Source of the DNA: CAG-582 sp964551965
Lineage (GTDB): Bacteria > Bacillota_I > Bacilli_A > RF39 > UBA660
Direction: 5' to 3'
NCBI GenBank assembly: GCA_964551965.1
Contig: CAZKFB010000001.1
Span: 1 to 64,000, forward strand
Length of the DNA stretch: 64,000 nt
Positions 28,201-36,746 of the stretch are shown piece after piece (within the stretch, counting starts at the first letter, position 1; each line of letters begins with the position of its first letter). The notes beneath the pieces are model-generated. The model saw only the letters and a program-made list of their open reading frames with translations. It searched no databases and was not told the DNA's origin. Made by a program: the position numbers and the translations under genes.

Positions 28201-31200
28201 ATATTATACAGATACTTGTGTAGCAGAGAATAATTATGATTCAATCACAATTGTAATATTAAGTATGTATGAAGCAAATCATATTTCTTTAACTAATTTT
28301 TCACTTATTAAAGATTTAGGTTCTTATTCATTTAAATATGATGATAATGGAAATTTAATATCATTGAGTGATGTATTAAGCAATAAAAGTGAATTTAAAT
28401 ATGATAGTAATAATCAATTAATTAGTTCATTTAATGCTAAGGGTAAAAACTTTAAATATGAATATGATAATACTAAAGCAGATAGGCTTCTTAAAGGAAT
28501 TAGTCCTACCGGAATATCTAATGAAATTAAGTATGATGAATTTGGAAATCCTAAAGCCACAATTATTAACAATGTTAATCCAAAAGGGAATGATATAGAT
28601 GGCAACTTCTATATTCGCTCTAAGGGTACTGATAAATATTTAACTCCTGATTTACAAACGGGAATAATAAGTTTAAAAAATGATACATGTAGTCATTATT
28701 CATACTCAATTGAAAGCCATAATGAGATTAATGATCAAACAGAAACAAAAGTATATAATTTAAAATCAACTATATTACCAGATAAAGTTTTAGTAAAAAT
28801 TGATAATACTATAAAACTAGTTAAAACTGGGCCTTGTACAAACTTTGAATTTATTAATAGAGATAATGGATCAAAATTAATAAAGGTATATAATGAAGAT
28901 TTATACTTAAAGGTAGATAATGAAGGATTAGTATTTGCAGCTCTTGAAGAAAATTCAAACTATGAATTTTACTTTGAAGATACTGACACTAATGAATTTA
29001 TTATGAATACTTCTGAATATACAGAAGATGGAAAATATATTACTAAAATGATTGATACTTTAGGAAATACAACTACTTATGATATTGATCATAATACAAA
29101 TCTTGTAAATTCAATAACTAATGCTAAAGGGATTGAAACAACATATACATATGATAATAAAGATCGATTAACAAATGTAACTGTTGATAATAAACAAGTA
29201 GAATATGTTTATGAAAATGATTTAATAAAAAATATTAAAACTGGTAATAAGAATTATCAATTTGAATATGATAATTTCCTAAATCCAACTAAGGTAAAAA
29301 TCAACAATCAGACATTAGTAACTAATGAATATGAAAGTAATAATGGAAAATTAAAAAGTGTTACTTATGGCAATAATGAAATTATTAATTATGAATATGA
29401 TAAATTTGAAAGATTAGCTAAAAGTAATAATTATGAATATCAATATAATAATTCAGGATTATTAAAATCAGTTAAAGATAATACTTCTTATATAGAAGAT
29501 TACAATTATGACTTTGCTAATCGATTAAAAACATATATGCTTAATAATAAATTTAAAATAAATTATAACTATGATGTCAATAGTAATATCAATCATAAAG
29601 ATTATTATTATGGAAATTATAAAAATACATTAGATTATATATTTAATGATGATGATTCAGTTATAAAAGTAAACTTTGATAACAATACAGTTAATTATAC
29701 TTATGATTATTTAGGAAGATTGATAACAAGGAATATTAATGATAATCTACCAGTAGAATATACATATAAGAAAAATGGAGATAGAACATCATTAATAATA
29801 GATACTATAAAAATAGGTAATGATATTTATAAGTATTCATATGATAATCTATATAATATAACATCTATTAAAAAGAATAATGAGATAATCAATGAATATC
29901 TATATGATAATAGAAGTGAATTATTAGCAGATATCAATTATGAATTAAATAGAAAGTATGTTTATGCATATGATAACGAAGGAAACATCATAACTAAAAA
30001 AGAATATAACTTAGAAACTAACGAATTAATTGATGAAGATACATTTACTTATGGAAATACTTCATGGGAAGATCAGTTAACTAAATTTAATAATGATGTA
30101 ATAACTTATGATGAAATAGGAAATCCAATAACTATTGGAAGTAAAGAATTAACATGGAGTAAAGGAAGACAGTTAACAAAATATAAAGATGGAAATACAG
30201 AAATAAATTATAAGTATAATAAAGATGGAATAAGAATATCAAAAGAGATAGGGAATAATAAAACAAATTATTATTTAGAAGGAAGAAAAATAATATTTGA
30301 AGATAAAAATAATAATGTGATATACTATATATATGATGATAGTGGTTACTTGTTAGGATTCAAATATAACAATGAAATATACTATTATCAAAAGAACTAT
30401 CAAAATGATATAACAGGAATCTACGATAGTAATTATAACTTAGTAGTAAGCTATAAATATGATGGATGGGGAAATATAATAAAAGTAGAAGATAATACAA
30501 GTAATAATATAGGAAGTATAAATCCATTCAGATATAGAAGTTACTATTATGATGAAGAGACAAGTTTATATTATTTAAATAGTAGATACTATAATCCAAA
30601 TTGGTGTAGATTTATTAATATAGACGAGTATATAAAAATTTCTTCACTAGGAGGAAATTTATATTCATATACAGAAAATAATCCTATTACAAATATAGAT
30701 GAAACAGGCAACATCTTTAAAAAGGTAGCTAAATTCTTTGTTGACAGCTATACTAAAACAAAAAAAATAGTGAAGAATAGTAGCAAAAAGATTTCTGATA
30801 AATTTAAGAAATTTAAAAAACAGTTGAAAGAAGGATATGAATATCTTAAAAAATCATTTGTGCTTGAAACGGGAAGAGGAAACGGTTTTTCACTAGAAGA
30901 TAATACATCTTTTGCAAAAATTGGAATAAACGATTCAACAAATATTGTATCAAAGTATAAACAAGGGAAAAAAGAAGAATACTTAGAGCAAACAAGAGGG
31001 ATTTCATTAGGAGTTGTTGGCATCTCACAAAACCTTGTGGATTTAGAAACAGAAGGTTTAAACCATTATCCAACAACTTATTCAATTGGGATAATTGAAT
31101 TTTCTGATACAGATGGAACAATTTTTATTGGGCATACAACTAGCTTACATTTTTATGTTGGTGGATATGTAAAAATAGGATTTGAAATAAAAATGACAGG

Positions 31201-31207
31201 AAATTGA
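25247..31207 (+). CDS. Giant Rhs/YD-repeat polymorphic toxin
   Basis: 1986 residues, no N-terminal signal peptide. In order: an N-terminal beta region; a DNRLRE-like domain (about 214-394); two carbohydrate-binding-like beta domains (about 730-860 with LIKNGNFETTD, and 864-1020 with LIDNPDFEDNTDGW); a ricin/beta-trefoil-like insert (about 1119-1240, FYIRSKGTDKYLT); YD repeats (about 1025-1110 and 1265-1745); and the Rhs tip core (GWGNIIKVEDN...NPFRYRSYYYDEETSLYYLNSRYYNP). The core ends with the NLYSYTENNPITNIDETGN boundary near residue 1810. The last about 165 residues are the variable toxin: a Lys-rich helical part, then beta strands ending HFYVGGYVKIGFEIKM. This is the Rhs/WapA design, in which the shell encloses a C-terminal toxin. 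The activity of this C-terminus is not recognised. Confidence 0.93.
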   Translation: MKELINLRKQREKHFLNKDGTITACMYDHDIHYLENGEYKEIDNTLIEENDYITNKSNDFKIRFNNDKYLVNINLGNSYLNISLKNANETKSKIINNEVIYENVLPNIDFHYLINGSTLKENIYLNNEIKNSIIFNIDTNLKLEIRDNKVLALDKDKVIYTFNPLFMIDANEVINRNCKYKLEKNNDFYELEIILDQDYLMNANYPVIIDPTITSDNLENVFDVTINSNAADSNFDFSKHLYIGNDGTGIKRALLKFDLPFISTGCNIIKATVYLKNSVAFIHENSERIAVHEITESWDESTATWNNMSSKFDTKMETYLETPQMLYLDTAFDFEITNIVKKWYTNNVNNGIMLKLFDESPNTSHADYSFYSKTYDGVNGTADRPYLVIEYRMQNGLLDYMTYESIPLSYGASYINNNNGNLITQISLSEILDQTSLYGLQITYNTDSMLLNQNNGFGLGFNISYNDYVIKTPNQFMETEYLYKLSDGTSHYFYQFSKGIFCDEDGINLTLEIVNEENNNYKITDKEGNKFIFTNSYLSKIEYVDETFVNIVRNSSNYITSIKDSKNNEVTINYNTNQVLLTCNNKTITVNLTNNKINNISFKKGNINFNYNDSSLISKIIDINGLGAGFDYYEVSPYRVKKLTEYGLNNATGKFKTFTYEFNSTTVTDHKNNKIRYTFNNMGNTISTVILGSDDSLKNSYGFSEKYIDEVKSAATNKVLSSSLPIKFTKNLIKNGNFETTDNNFLFQYKSNEDSYNGNYSAKINAYGNGQIANVFESTKNYTFGAFYKNEHPVYIEIYSKLNTDVETLKEYIIMPNDEFTYQEKTFETPSQFDCIGFNFTVLYDGIAYMDDVVISEGESAGLYNLIDNPDFEDNTDGWLISGSVDGSEEEISNPYQIITLSSNEKAIQLNSIVNGGVSMVKTLPISGKIGDAYTFSFWYKNEGVFNVDSGLVGNMAAIIFNDPDDDLGSGTQNALLNYHADNWQYYTDTCVAENNYDSITIVILSMYEANHISLTNFSLIKDLGSYSFKYDDNGNLISLSDVLSNKSEFKYDSNNQLISSFNAKGKNFKYEYDNTKADRLLKGISPTGISNEIKYDEFGNPKATIINNVNPKGNDIDGNFYIRSKGTDKYLTPDLQTGIISLKNDTCSHYSYSIESHNEINDQTETKVYNLKSTILPDKVLVKIDNTIKLVKTGPCTNFEFINRDNGSKLIKVYNEDLYLKVDNEGLVFAALEENSNYEFYFEDTDTNEFIMNTSEYTEDGKYITKMIDTLGNTTTYDIDHNTNLVNSITNAKGIETTYTYDNKDRLTNVTVDNKQVEYVYENDLIKNIKTGNKNYQFEYDNFLNPTKVKINNQTLVTNEYESNNGKLKSVTYGNNEIINYEYDKFERLAKSNNYEYQYNNSGLLKSVKDNTSYIEDYNYDFANRLKTYMLNNKFKINYNYDVNSNINHKDYYYGNYKNTLDYIFNDDDSVIKVNFDNNTVNYTYDYLGRLITRNINDNLPVEYTYKKNGDRTSLIIDTIKIGNDIYKYSYDNLYNITSIKKNNEIINEYLYDNRSELLADINYELNRKYVYAYDNEGNIITKKEYNLETNELIDEDTFTYGNTSWEDQLTKFNNDVITYDEIGNPITIGSKELTWSKGRQLTKYKDGNTEINYKYNKDGIRISKEIGNNKTNYYLEGRKIIFEDKNNNVIYYIYDDSGYLLGFKYNNEIYYYQKNYQNDITGIYDSNYNLVVSYKYDGWGNIIKVEDNTSNNIGSINPFRYRSYYYDEETSLYYLNSRYYNPNWCRFINIDEYIKISSLGGNLYSYTENNPITNIDETGNIFKKVAKFFVDSYTKTKKIVKNSSKKISDKFKKFKKQLKEGYEYLKKSFVLETGRGNGFSLEDNTSFAKIGINDSTNIVSKYKQGKKEEYLEQTRGISLGVVGISQNLVDLETEGLNHYPTTYSIGIIEFSDTDGTIFIGHTTSLHFYVGGYVKIGFEIKMTGN
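30306..30610 (+). repeat. Rhs tip-core repeat, intact copy
   Basis: This stretch of the Rhs gene recurs almost identically twice downstream. Bases from about 30306 to 30520 match 32976-33186, and bases from about 30442 to 30610 match 31529-31690. The shared words include the codons for YDGWGN and for NPFRYRS. Such repeats are the recombination sites by which new toxin tips are joined to the shell. Confidence 0.85.
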
Positions 31208-31223
31208 AAAAAGGTGAAGAATT

Positions 31224-31520
31224 ATGGCAAAAAAGCAGTGTAGAATAGGAAGTATAATTTTTGCAAAAGAATACTTAACGGAGCAAAACGATTTTTTTAA
31301 TAGAAAAATATACTATAATGAGATTAAAAGCTATTATATAAAGGCAACCATACATTCTAAATATATGACAAAAGATTTATGCATTATAACTGAAAAAAAC
31401 AAAAAAAAGAAAATGTCCTATACAGTTGGACAATGTGGGATTTTTTTCTTTGATCCAGAAGAAAATATAATTAATATGATGAAAATGGTTTGCCCCCATG
31501 CTGAATATATAAAAAAATAA
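31224..31520 (+). CDS. Candidate immunity protein for the Rhs toxin, PH-like
   Basis: 98 residues, starting 16 bases after the toxin with an AGGTGAAG site, the usual place for an immunity gene. Soluble and beta-rich: YYNEIKSYYIKATIHSK, then DLCIITEKNKKKKMSYTV and a final helix (DPEENIINMMKMVC). The same strand order, including xCIIT-K-xxKxxxxI, appears in the C-terminal half of the immunity-like protein at 32359. No named family recognised. Confidence 0.65.
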   Translation: MAKKQCRIGSIIFAKEYLTEQNDFFNRKIYYNEIKSYYIKATIHSKYMTKDLCIITEKNKKKKMSYTVGQCGIFFFDPEENIINMMKMVCPHAEYIKK

Positions 31521-32330
31521 GTATTATCAGTAGTAAGCTATAAATATGATGGATGGGGAAATATATTAGAAGTAGAAGATAATACAACAAATAATATAGG
31601 AAGTATAAATCCATTCAGATATCGAAGTTACTATTATGACGAAGAGACTAGTTTATATTATTTAAATAGTAGATATTATAATCCAAAATGGTGTAGATTT
31701 ATTAATGCTGATGGAATAGTAGGAGCAAACCAAGACATAACGAGTTTAAACTTGTATGCATATGTAAGTAATAATCCAATTAGTAATACGGATGATGATG
31801 GCAATTCATTATTTAAAGTGATAAGAAAAGCAGTTAAAATTGCCGCAAACATATCATTTAAAGGAGTTAAGGATAAAGTTGTTAACACAGCCAAAAGATA
31901 TATTAAAAATAAGATAGATGGATATTATCAAATTGGAAAAGCATATGTGGACTCTAAAATAAACGAAATGAATTTTAGAGCAAATGCATTTTATGCTGAA
32001 GTTGGTGTAAGTGACCCCACAGTAAGCAAAGCTATAAGTAAAAGTAATAATACGTTGGGGATATATACTAATAAAACATACAAAATTCACCAAAAACAGA
32101 TTTCTCGTTCAGCGGATACTGTATTAAGTATAAGTCCAATTTCCATTTCAAAATCTATAGACGATGAATCGACTGTTAGTAAAAACATATCATATTCGTT
32201 TAAATATGTAGAATTGTCATCTGAGGGATTTTTCTTTGGATATTCTTTCAGTGAGCATCACGGCACCGTTGGAATAGATGCAAAATTAGGTTTATATGTC
32301 AAATGGGATTGGTTTATAAAAGGCATTTAA
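31521..32330 (+). pseudogene. Orphan Rhs tip with alternative toxin C-terminus
   Basis: An open frame of 269 codons with no start codon at its 5' end. It begins within the Rhs core (VVSYKYDGWGNILEVED), repeats the tip (NPFRYRSYYYDEETSLYYLN), reaches the boundary LNLYAYVSNNPISNTDDDGN, and continues into a different toxin of about 165 residues. That C-terminus has helices (IRKAVKIAANISFKGVKDK) and ends in beta strands (ELSSEGFFFGYSFSEHHG). It has no shell of its own, so it is a silent cassette that recombination with the intact rhs gene could activate. An internal ATG at 31752 could express the toxin part alone. Confidence 0.85.
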
Positions 32331-32358
32331 AATGATATAGGAAGATAGGTAATGGTGT

Positions 32359-32886
32359 ATGAAAGATATAGTTAAATATAATATAATATTTTTTAATCTT
32401 TTTCCAATTATAATAGAATCAATAATCATAATTGTGGGAAGTATAGTTTTTCAATCACCGATTTTTTTACTATCTTTTATATTTATATTTATTGAGTGTA
32501 AAAACCTAAGAAAAAATTTAGACAATTTAAGAAAAGTTCAAAATAAATTTGATTGTGTTGGAGAAGTACTTTATCAAAACAGTGGGTGTTTTCTATATGA
32601 CAGTTGTATTATAAACATTAAATTTAATATTTTTACTGTAGATTATTCTGATATAGATGAAATATATTTTGAAAAAGAATATTATGGAAATGTAAGAGAG
32701 CCAAATATATGTATAATAACTAAGGATAGAAAAAAATATAAAATTAAATTTCCAAGATTAACAGTACCACAACCAAATGATGAAGAACTTAATCTTATAA
32801 TTGGCATTATAAAAAAGAATAATCCTAAGGTGAAATTGACTGGTAACACTATAAAAAAATATATCGAACCAGATTTATTTAATTAG
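32359..32886 (+). CDS. Candidate membrane immunity protein for the orphan toxin
   Basis: 175 residues, 28 bases after the orphan toxin cassette. Two hydrophobic segments (about 8-28 and 30-46) precede a beta domain with VDYSDIDEIYFEKEYYGN, then NICIITKDRKKYKIKFPRL and a last helix (DEELNLIIGIIKKNNP). This C-terminal part resembles the small immunity candidate at 31224. Membrane location would fit a toxin that acts at the cell envelope, but this is inference. Confidence 0.65.
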   Translation: MKDIVKYNIIFFNLFPIIIESIIIIVGSIVFQSPIFLLSFIFIFIECKNLRKNLDNLRKVQNKFDCVGEVLYQNSGCFLYDSCIINIKFNIFTVDYSDIDEIYFEKEYYGNVREPNICIITKDRKKYKIKFPRLTVPQPNDEELNLIIGIIKKNNPKVKLTGNTIKKYIEPDLFN

Positions 32887-32975
32887 TTTAAATTGTATAG
32901 TTTAATTATAGTTGAAAAGAATATATGCAAAGAATATTTGTGGTAAAATAGTGAGTAATTTTTATTATTTTAAAT

Positions 32976-33255
32976 CGAAAATAATAATGTGATATACTAT
33001 ATATATGATGATAGTGGTTACTTGTTAGGATTCAAATATAACAATGAAATGTACTATTATCAAAAGAACTATCAAAATGATATAACAGGAATCTATGATA
33101 GTAATTACAACTTAGTAGTAAGCTATAAATATGATGGATGGGGAAATATATTATCAGTAGAAAATAATACAATAAATAGTATATGAAGTATAAATCAATA
33201 TAGATATCTAGTTTACTACTACGATGGAGATAATATCTTCGTTATTTATACTTAG
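32976..33255 (+). pseudogene. Broken Rhs tip fragment (third copy)
   Basis: Bases 32976-33186 copy the Rhs core (IYYIYDDSGYLLGFKYNNE to YDGWGNILSVENN), in frame until a TGA at 33184-33186 where the intact gene has GGA. The next codons (SINQYRYLVYYYDGD) are recognisable but diverged, and the frame then ends. No toxin part follows. It marks an older cassette that lost its C-terminus. Confidence 0.8.
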
Positions 33256-33320
33256 CATATCATTTAATCATTCTATACAAAATAAATATATATTGATATC
33301 TAAATCCTCGGAGGAAGTTT

Positions 33321-33956
33321 ATGAAAAAAACAAAGATTACAATTACAAAAGAAAACATACCCATAATATCAGCAAAAGCAAATCTTTTGATAACAAAACT
33401 TTTTAAAATTAATTTTTTTGTTTGTCTATTAGCGGGATATTTCTTTGTGAATGATTTAGTTACAAATACTGTAAAAGAAAGCTCCAACAAATACAATGTG
33501 CAAACGGATAGTTATTTGATAGTTTCTGCAATTTTATTTGTTTTATTAGTAATTTTGATGAGATATTTACATTTATATTTTTCATATAAAAAAATGCATA
33601 ACAAAAAATACAATGATGAAAATAATTATACAATATCATATAAGAATGAGTATTTAATCGGGGAAAATATAAATACAAAAATCAAAGTAAATTATGATAA
33701 GATATTTTTTATTGGAAAAGTTGACTTGTTATATTTTATGGCCTATTTAGATGACAATGAATATTTTATATTGCCGATAGGAAATGTTGGAATAGATGGT
33801 TTTACAATTAATGAATTATTAGTTAATTGTCACAATTTAAAATTTAAAAAAATAGTATCTTATAATTCGAAAAAAAAGTTGTGCATATTACTTTTTGTAA
33901 TATTATTTCTGATGTTTTTAGTTAATTTTACTAGATTCCTATATTGTATAATTTAA
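33321..33956 (+). CDS. Membrane protein, probable orphan immunity
   Basis: 211 residues, good SD (GGAGGAAG). Three hydrophobic segments: about 24-44, 66-86 and the C-terminal 188-208. Between the second and third lies a beta domain (ISYKNEYLIGENINTKIKVNY, then YFILPIGNVGIDGF) followed by a short helix. The pattern two membrane helices plus PH-like beta sheet matches YcxB-type and several polymorphic-toxin immunity proteins. It follows a broken rhs fragment, as an immunity gene retained after its toxin decayed. Confidence 0.6.
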   Translation: MKKTKITITKENIPIISAKANLLITKLFKINFFVCLLAGYFFVNDLVTNTVKESSNKYNVQTDSYLIVSAILFVLLVILMRYLHLYFSYKKMHNKKYNDENNYTISYKNEYLIGENINTKIKVNYDKIFFIGKVDLLYFMAYLDDNEYFILPIGNVGIDGFTINELLVNCHNLKFKKIVSYNSKKKLCILLFVILFLMFLVNFTRFLYCII

Positions 33957-33960
33957 ACAA

Positions 33961-34113
33961 ATGCTTTTTCAAGTTGCAATATTGTCATCTGACGGATTAT
34001 TATTTGGATAATCGTTCAGCTTGCATTATGGTGGACCTGGAGGCAATATAAAGTTGGATATTAAATTTTTAGATGGACTAGATTTTTTTAAATTTAAATT
34101 CATAACCGTGTGA
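33961..34113 (+). pseudogene. Remnant of a toxin C-terminus
   Basis: Frame from 33961: VAILSSDGLLFG, TAA, then SFSLHYGGPGGNIKLDI and on to a TGA at 34111-34113. Read through the stop, it aligns with the end of the orphan toxin (VELSSEGFFFGYSFSEHHG). It is therefore the 3' end of another toxin of the same family, broken by a nonsense mutation. The bases around it hold no other gene. Confidence 0.7.
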
Positions 34114-34190
34114 GTAGTAAAATCTAAAAGATATATATGAAAATGATCGAATATGAGTTATAATTGAAATGATTGAAGTTGGTGATACTA

Positions 34191-34967
34191 GTGGATAATA
34201 AATTTACATATCTTATTGGTTGTATCTTCTTATTTGGTGTCTTTATCTATTTGATTTTTTGTGTTATAAAAGAGTTAAAATTGTATAAAAGTTTTGATTT
34301 ATCAAAAAAAATAGATTTGAAAAAGTACAATAAGATACAGGATGTCAAAACAAGAACAATTGCATATATTATTTTATCAATTTGTATAGGCTTGCTATGT
34401 GTATTGGCGCTCTTTAATTTACCTAAAATTATAACTGGATTTTATGATGATAATTTTATTATTCAAGAATGTGAGATAACAGACTATCTATATAATGGAG
34501 TAGATAATCCTGACATGCTTAGTTGCAAGAATGATAATTTGGAAATAAATGAAATAGAGTTCTATAGCAGAGCTGAATCCATAGATGAAGATAGTATCGG
34601 GAATCATATTTGTATTAAAATAAAGCCTAATAGAGGAAACGCTGAGATTATAAAAATGAGTAATGAACATAATCTTTCTTGTGATGAGTTTTATTGGCAA
34701 AATAAAAATGAAAAGAATGAAGTTAATTATAATTACTCAATAGTTAAATGTGAAATTAGTAAATATGAAAAAAATAGAATTAACTGCCGTATTAATAATA
34801 AGATATATTTAAAAGAAATAGATTTATTAAATAAAGAGACAATACAAAAGCATAATAAAATATGCTTAAAGTATTATTGGAATACTAATTCGGGAGAAAT
34901 TCTATATTCAGATGATTCTAATAAGAAGTTTAGTTGTGATGATTATATAAAACAAGAAGAAAAATAA
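34191..34967 (+). CDS. Membrane protein with Cys-containing external domain, immunity-like
   Basis: About 258 residues from a GTG at 34191 placed after GGTGAT (a TTG at 34173 is also in frame). Two hydrophobic segments (about 5-27 and 58-80) are followed by a beta domain with two related repeats. One is IIQECEITDYLYNGVDNPDMLSCKNDN and the other is YSIVKCEISKYEKNRINCRINN, each with a Cys pair and a later Cys (LSCDEFYW, FSCDDYI). Not recognised. It lies among immunity-like genes of the cassette region, so a protective role is possible. Confidence 0.6.
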   Translation: MDNKFTYLIGCIFLFGVFIYLIFCVIKELKLYKSFDLSKKIDLKKYNKIQDVKTRTIAYIILSICIGLLCVLALFNLPKIITGFYDDNFIIQECEITDYLYNGVDNPDMLSCKNDNLEINEIEFYSRAESIDEDSIGNHICIKIKPNRGNAEIIKMSNEHNLSCDEFYWQNKNEKNEVNYNYSIVKCEISKYEKNRINCRINNKIYLKEIDLLNKETIQKHNKICLKYYWNTNSGEILYSDDSNKKFSCDDYIKQEEK

Positions 34968-34994
34968 GATTATAAAGATTAATAGGAGTATTAA

Positions 34995-35573
34995 ATGGAA
35001 AAGATAGTAATAAGAGTATTAGGAGTTTTGTTTATGCTAGTTGCTTTAAAATTAATTAGAGATGTGGCCAGTTCTGATAATTATAATAAAACTCAATCTA
35101 TAAAAGAAAAAATCCTTAAAACAAAAAATATTAAAGGGTATACTTGTTCCAATCGAGATGGGTATAAACTAATATTCTTTGGTTTAACAATTGTTTTTCT
35201 TATTATGACTGTTATAAGTCTGATTGTATTTATATATGAAATAATAAAAAAATATGATGTCAGCGAGACAAATAATATTCTTGGTATAACAAGTGTTATG
35301 CTTTGCTTATTCCTTGCCAGTCTTTTATTATTTATTTATACTTCAAAGTGCAATCTCTATTTTAATGATGAAGAAATAATTAGATATAGGATATTAAGGA
35401 AAAAACAAGTCATGAAATATAAAGATATTGTGAGAACAATGGTAACCCCATTTTCTAGAATAATATTATATTCAACAGATGACAAATTGATATTTGGACT
35501 AGATACATCACAAAGCAATAAATTTATTGATTTATTGAAAAAAAAGGGAATAGACATTAGTTATAAAATGTAA
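34995..35573 (+). CDS. Membrane protein with PH-like C-terminal domain, immunity-like
   Basis: 192 residues, GGAG site before the ATG. An N-terminal hydrophobic segment (5-24), two central ones (about 56-80 and 94-114), then a beta domain: CNLYFNDEEIIRYRILRKKQ, MKYKDIVRTMVTPFSR, IILYSTDDKLIFGLD and a last helix (NKFIDLLKKKGIDI). This strand order is typical of bacterial PH-like YcxB/DUF6560-type domains and matches the other immunity candidates here. Exact family uncertain. Confidence 0.6.
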   Translation: MEKIVIRVLGVLFMLVALKLIRDVASSDNYNKTQSIKEKILKTKNIKGYTCSNRDGYKLIFFGLTIVFLIMTVISLIVFIYEIIKKYDVSETNNILGITSVMLCLFLASLLLFIYTSKCNLYFNDEEIIRYRILRKKQVMKYKDIVRTMVTPFSRIILYSTDDKLIFGLDTSQSNKFIDLLKKKGIDISYKM

Positions 35574-35644
35574 AAACTTTTTATTGTATTTTAAAAAACT
35601 ATTATTCAGAAAAAAATTTATTTGAGCGGTATTTAGCAACAATT

Positions 35645-35670
35645 AAGAGCAATTTTATTGCTCTTTTTTA
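35645..35670 (+). terminator. Terminator between cassette region and lysis genes
   Basis: AAGAGCAAT (35645-35653), loop TTT, ATTGCTCTT (35657-35665), T-run. The endolysin SD site follows directly. Confidence 0.85.
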
Positions 35671-35688
35671 ATGAAAGGAAGTGAGTTA

Positions 35689-36312
35689 ATGGCATATATA
35701 TTAAGAAAAATAATTAATAGTCCATTAAAGGATATAACTAGTTCTAAGATTAATTCTGATTTTGGACCACGAACTTTTTATAATAAGATAACTAAAAGAT
35801 ATGAAACAGGACACCATAATGGTATTGATATTACAGGAAGCAATGTTGTCGTTTCTGCTTTTGATGGTATTGTTACTAGTACAAGAAATAATGTTGATGG
35901 TTATACGGAAAAGTATAAGAGTGGTAATTACGTAACTATAAATCACGGTAATAATCTATATTCAACCTATTGCCATCTAAAAAAGAATTCTATTTGTGTA
36001 AAAAAAGGACAATATGTAGTAGCTGGTACTAAACTAGGTATAATGGGCAAGACTGGTCATGCAACCGGAATACACTTACATTTTGGTATTAAAAAGGATG
36101 GCAAATTTGTTGATCCTAAACCATATCTTTTAAACAATGTTGCAAATATTAAAAATAATATTGAAGTTATCTATATTGTAAAAAAGGGAGATAATTTATC
36201 AAAGATAGCTAAGAAATATCATACTACTTGGAAGAGAATATATGAAAAGAATAAGGAATTAATAGGAGACAATCCTAATTTAATATATCCGGGATGGGAA
36301 TTAAAGATTTAA
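35689..36312 (+). CDS. M23 endopeptidase with LysM, endolysin-like
   Basis: 207 residues, no signal peptide. The M23 (LytM) domain has the zinc ligands HHNGIDI (His, Asp; about residue 43) and HLHFG (about 130), so it should cut peptidoglycan cross-bridges. A LysM wall-binding module forms the C-terminus (YIVKKGDNLSKIAKKYHTTW). Start at 35689 fits AAGGAAGTGAG. Lack of a signal peptide and a 19-base overlap with a holin gene indicate a phage-type lysis pair: the holin lets the enzyme reach the wall. It may serve release of the signal-less Rhs toxin. Confidence 0.9.
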   Translation: MAYILRKIINSPLKDITSSKINSDFGPRTFYNKITKRYETGHHNGIDITGSNVVVSAFDGIVTSTRNNVDGYTEKYKSGNYVTINHGNNLYSTYCHLKKNSICVKKGQYVVAGTKLGIMGKTGHATGIHLHFGIKKDGKFVDPKPYLLNNVANIKNNIEVIYIVKKGDNLSKIAKKYHTTWKRIYEKNKELIGDNPNLIYPGWELKI

Positions 36313-36683
36313 TTAATATTAATGTGATAAGTAGTACGTTTATTTTTTTAATAGGTGGCTTTGATAATTTATTTATAACTTTATTAATATTCATTGCTCT
36401 TGATTATATAACAGGTGTAATTAAAGCAATTTATCAAAAAAAGTTAAATAGCAAATTAGGATTAAAAGGATTTTTAAAAAAATTAGGTTATATATTAATA
36501 GTAATAATAGGAAGTTTATTTGATTCACTTATAGGAGATAAAACAATGGCAATAAGAACATTATGTATATATTTCTTTATTTCTAATGAAGCCATTTCAA
36601 TACTTGAAAATTGGGCGTTTATGGGTCTTCCACTTCCCAAGAAAATATTTCAAGTATTTGAATCTTTAAAAGAAGATAAATAA
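36294..36683 (+). CDS. Phage holin, TcdE/BhlA (holin 4) class
   Basis: 129 residues with three hydrophobic segments and the family motif LLIFIALDYITGVIKAIYQKK (about 31-50). The later GLKGFLKKLGYILIVIIGSLFD and SNEAISILENWAFMGLPLP are also typical of the toxin-secretion/phage lysis holins. TcdE of the Clostridioides toxin locus belongs to this group. The start lies inside the endolysin gene with a weak SD, so translation is probably coupled. Confidence 0.9.
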   Translation: MGIKDLININVISSTFIFLIGGFDNLFITLLIFIALDYITGVIKAIYQKKLNSKLGLKGFLKKLGYILIVIIGSLFDSLIGDKTMAIRTLCIYFFISNEAISILENWAFMGLPLPKKIFQVFESLKEDK

Positions 36684-36688
36684 AATTA

Positions 36689-36717
36689 TTGACTATATAA
36701 GGGAAAAAGGGTAATAT
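36689..36717 (+). promoter_or_regulatory. Promoter of the sigma-like regulator
   Basis: TTGACT (36689-36694), 17-base spacer, TAATAT (36712-36717), about 30 bases before the regulator start. Confidence 0.65.
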
Positions 36718-36746
36718 ATACAATCAAGTGATTAAGAGGTGATTAT

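Noticed and set aside
25858..31121. Antisense frames within the Rhs gene
   Set aside because: They are shadows of a clearly coding strand, without SD sites or family similarity.
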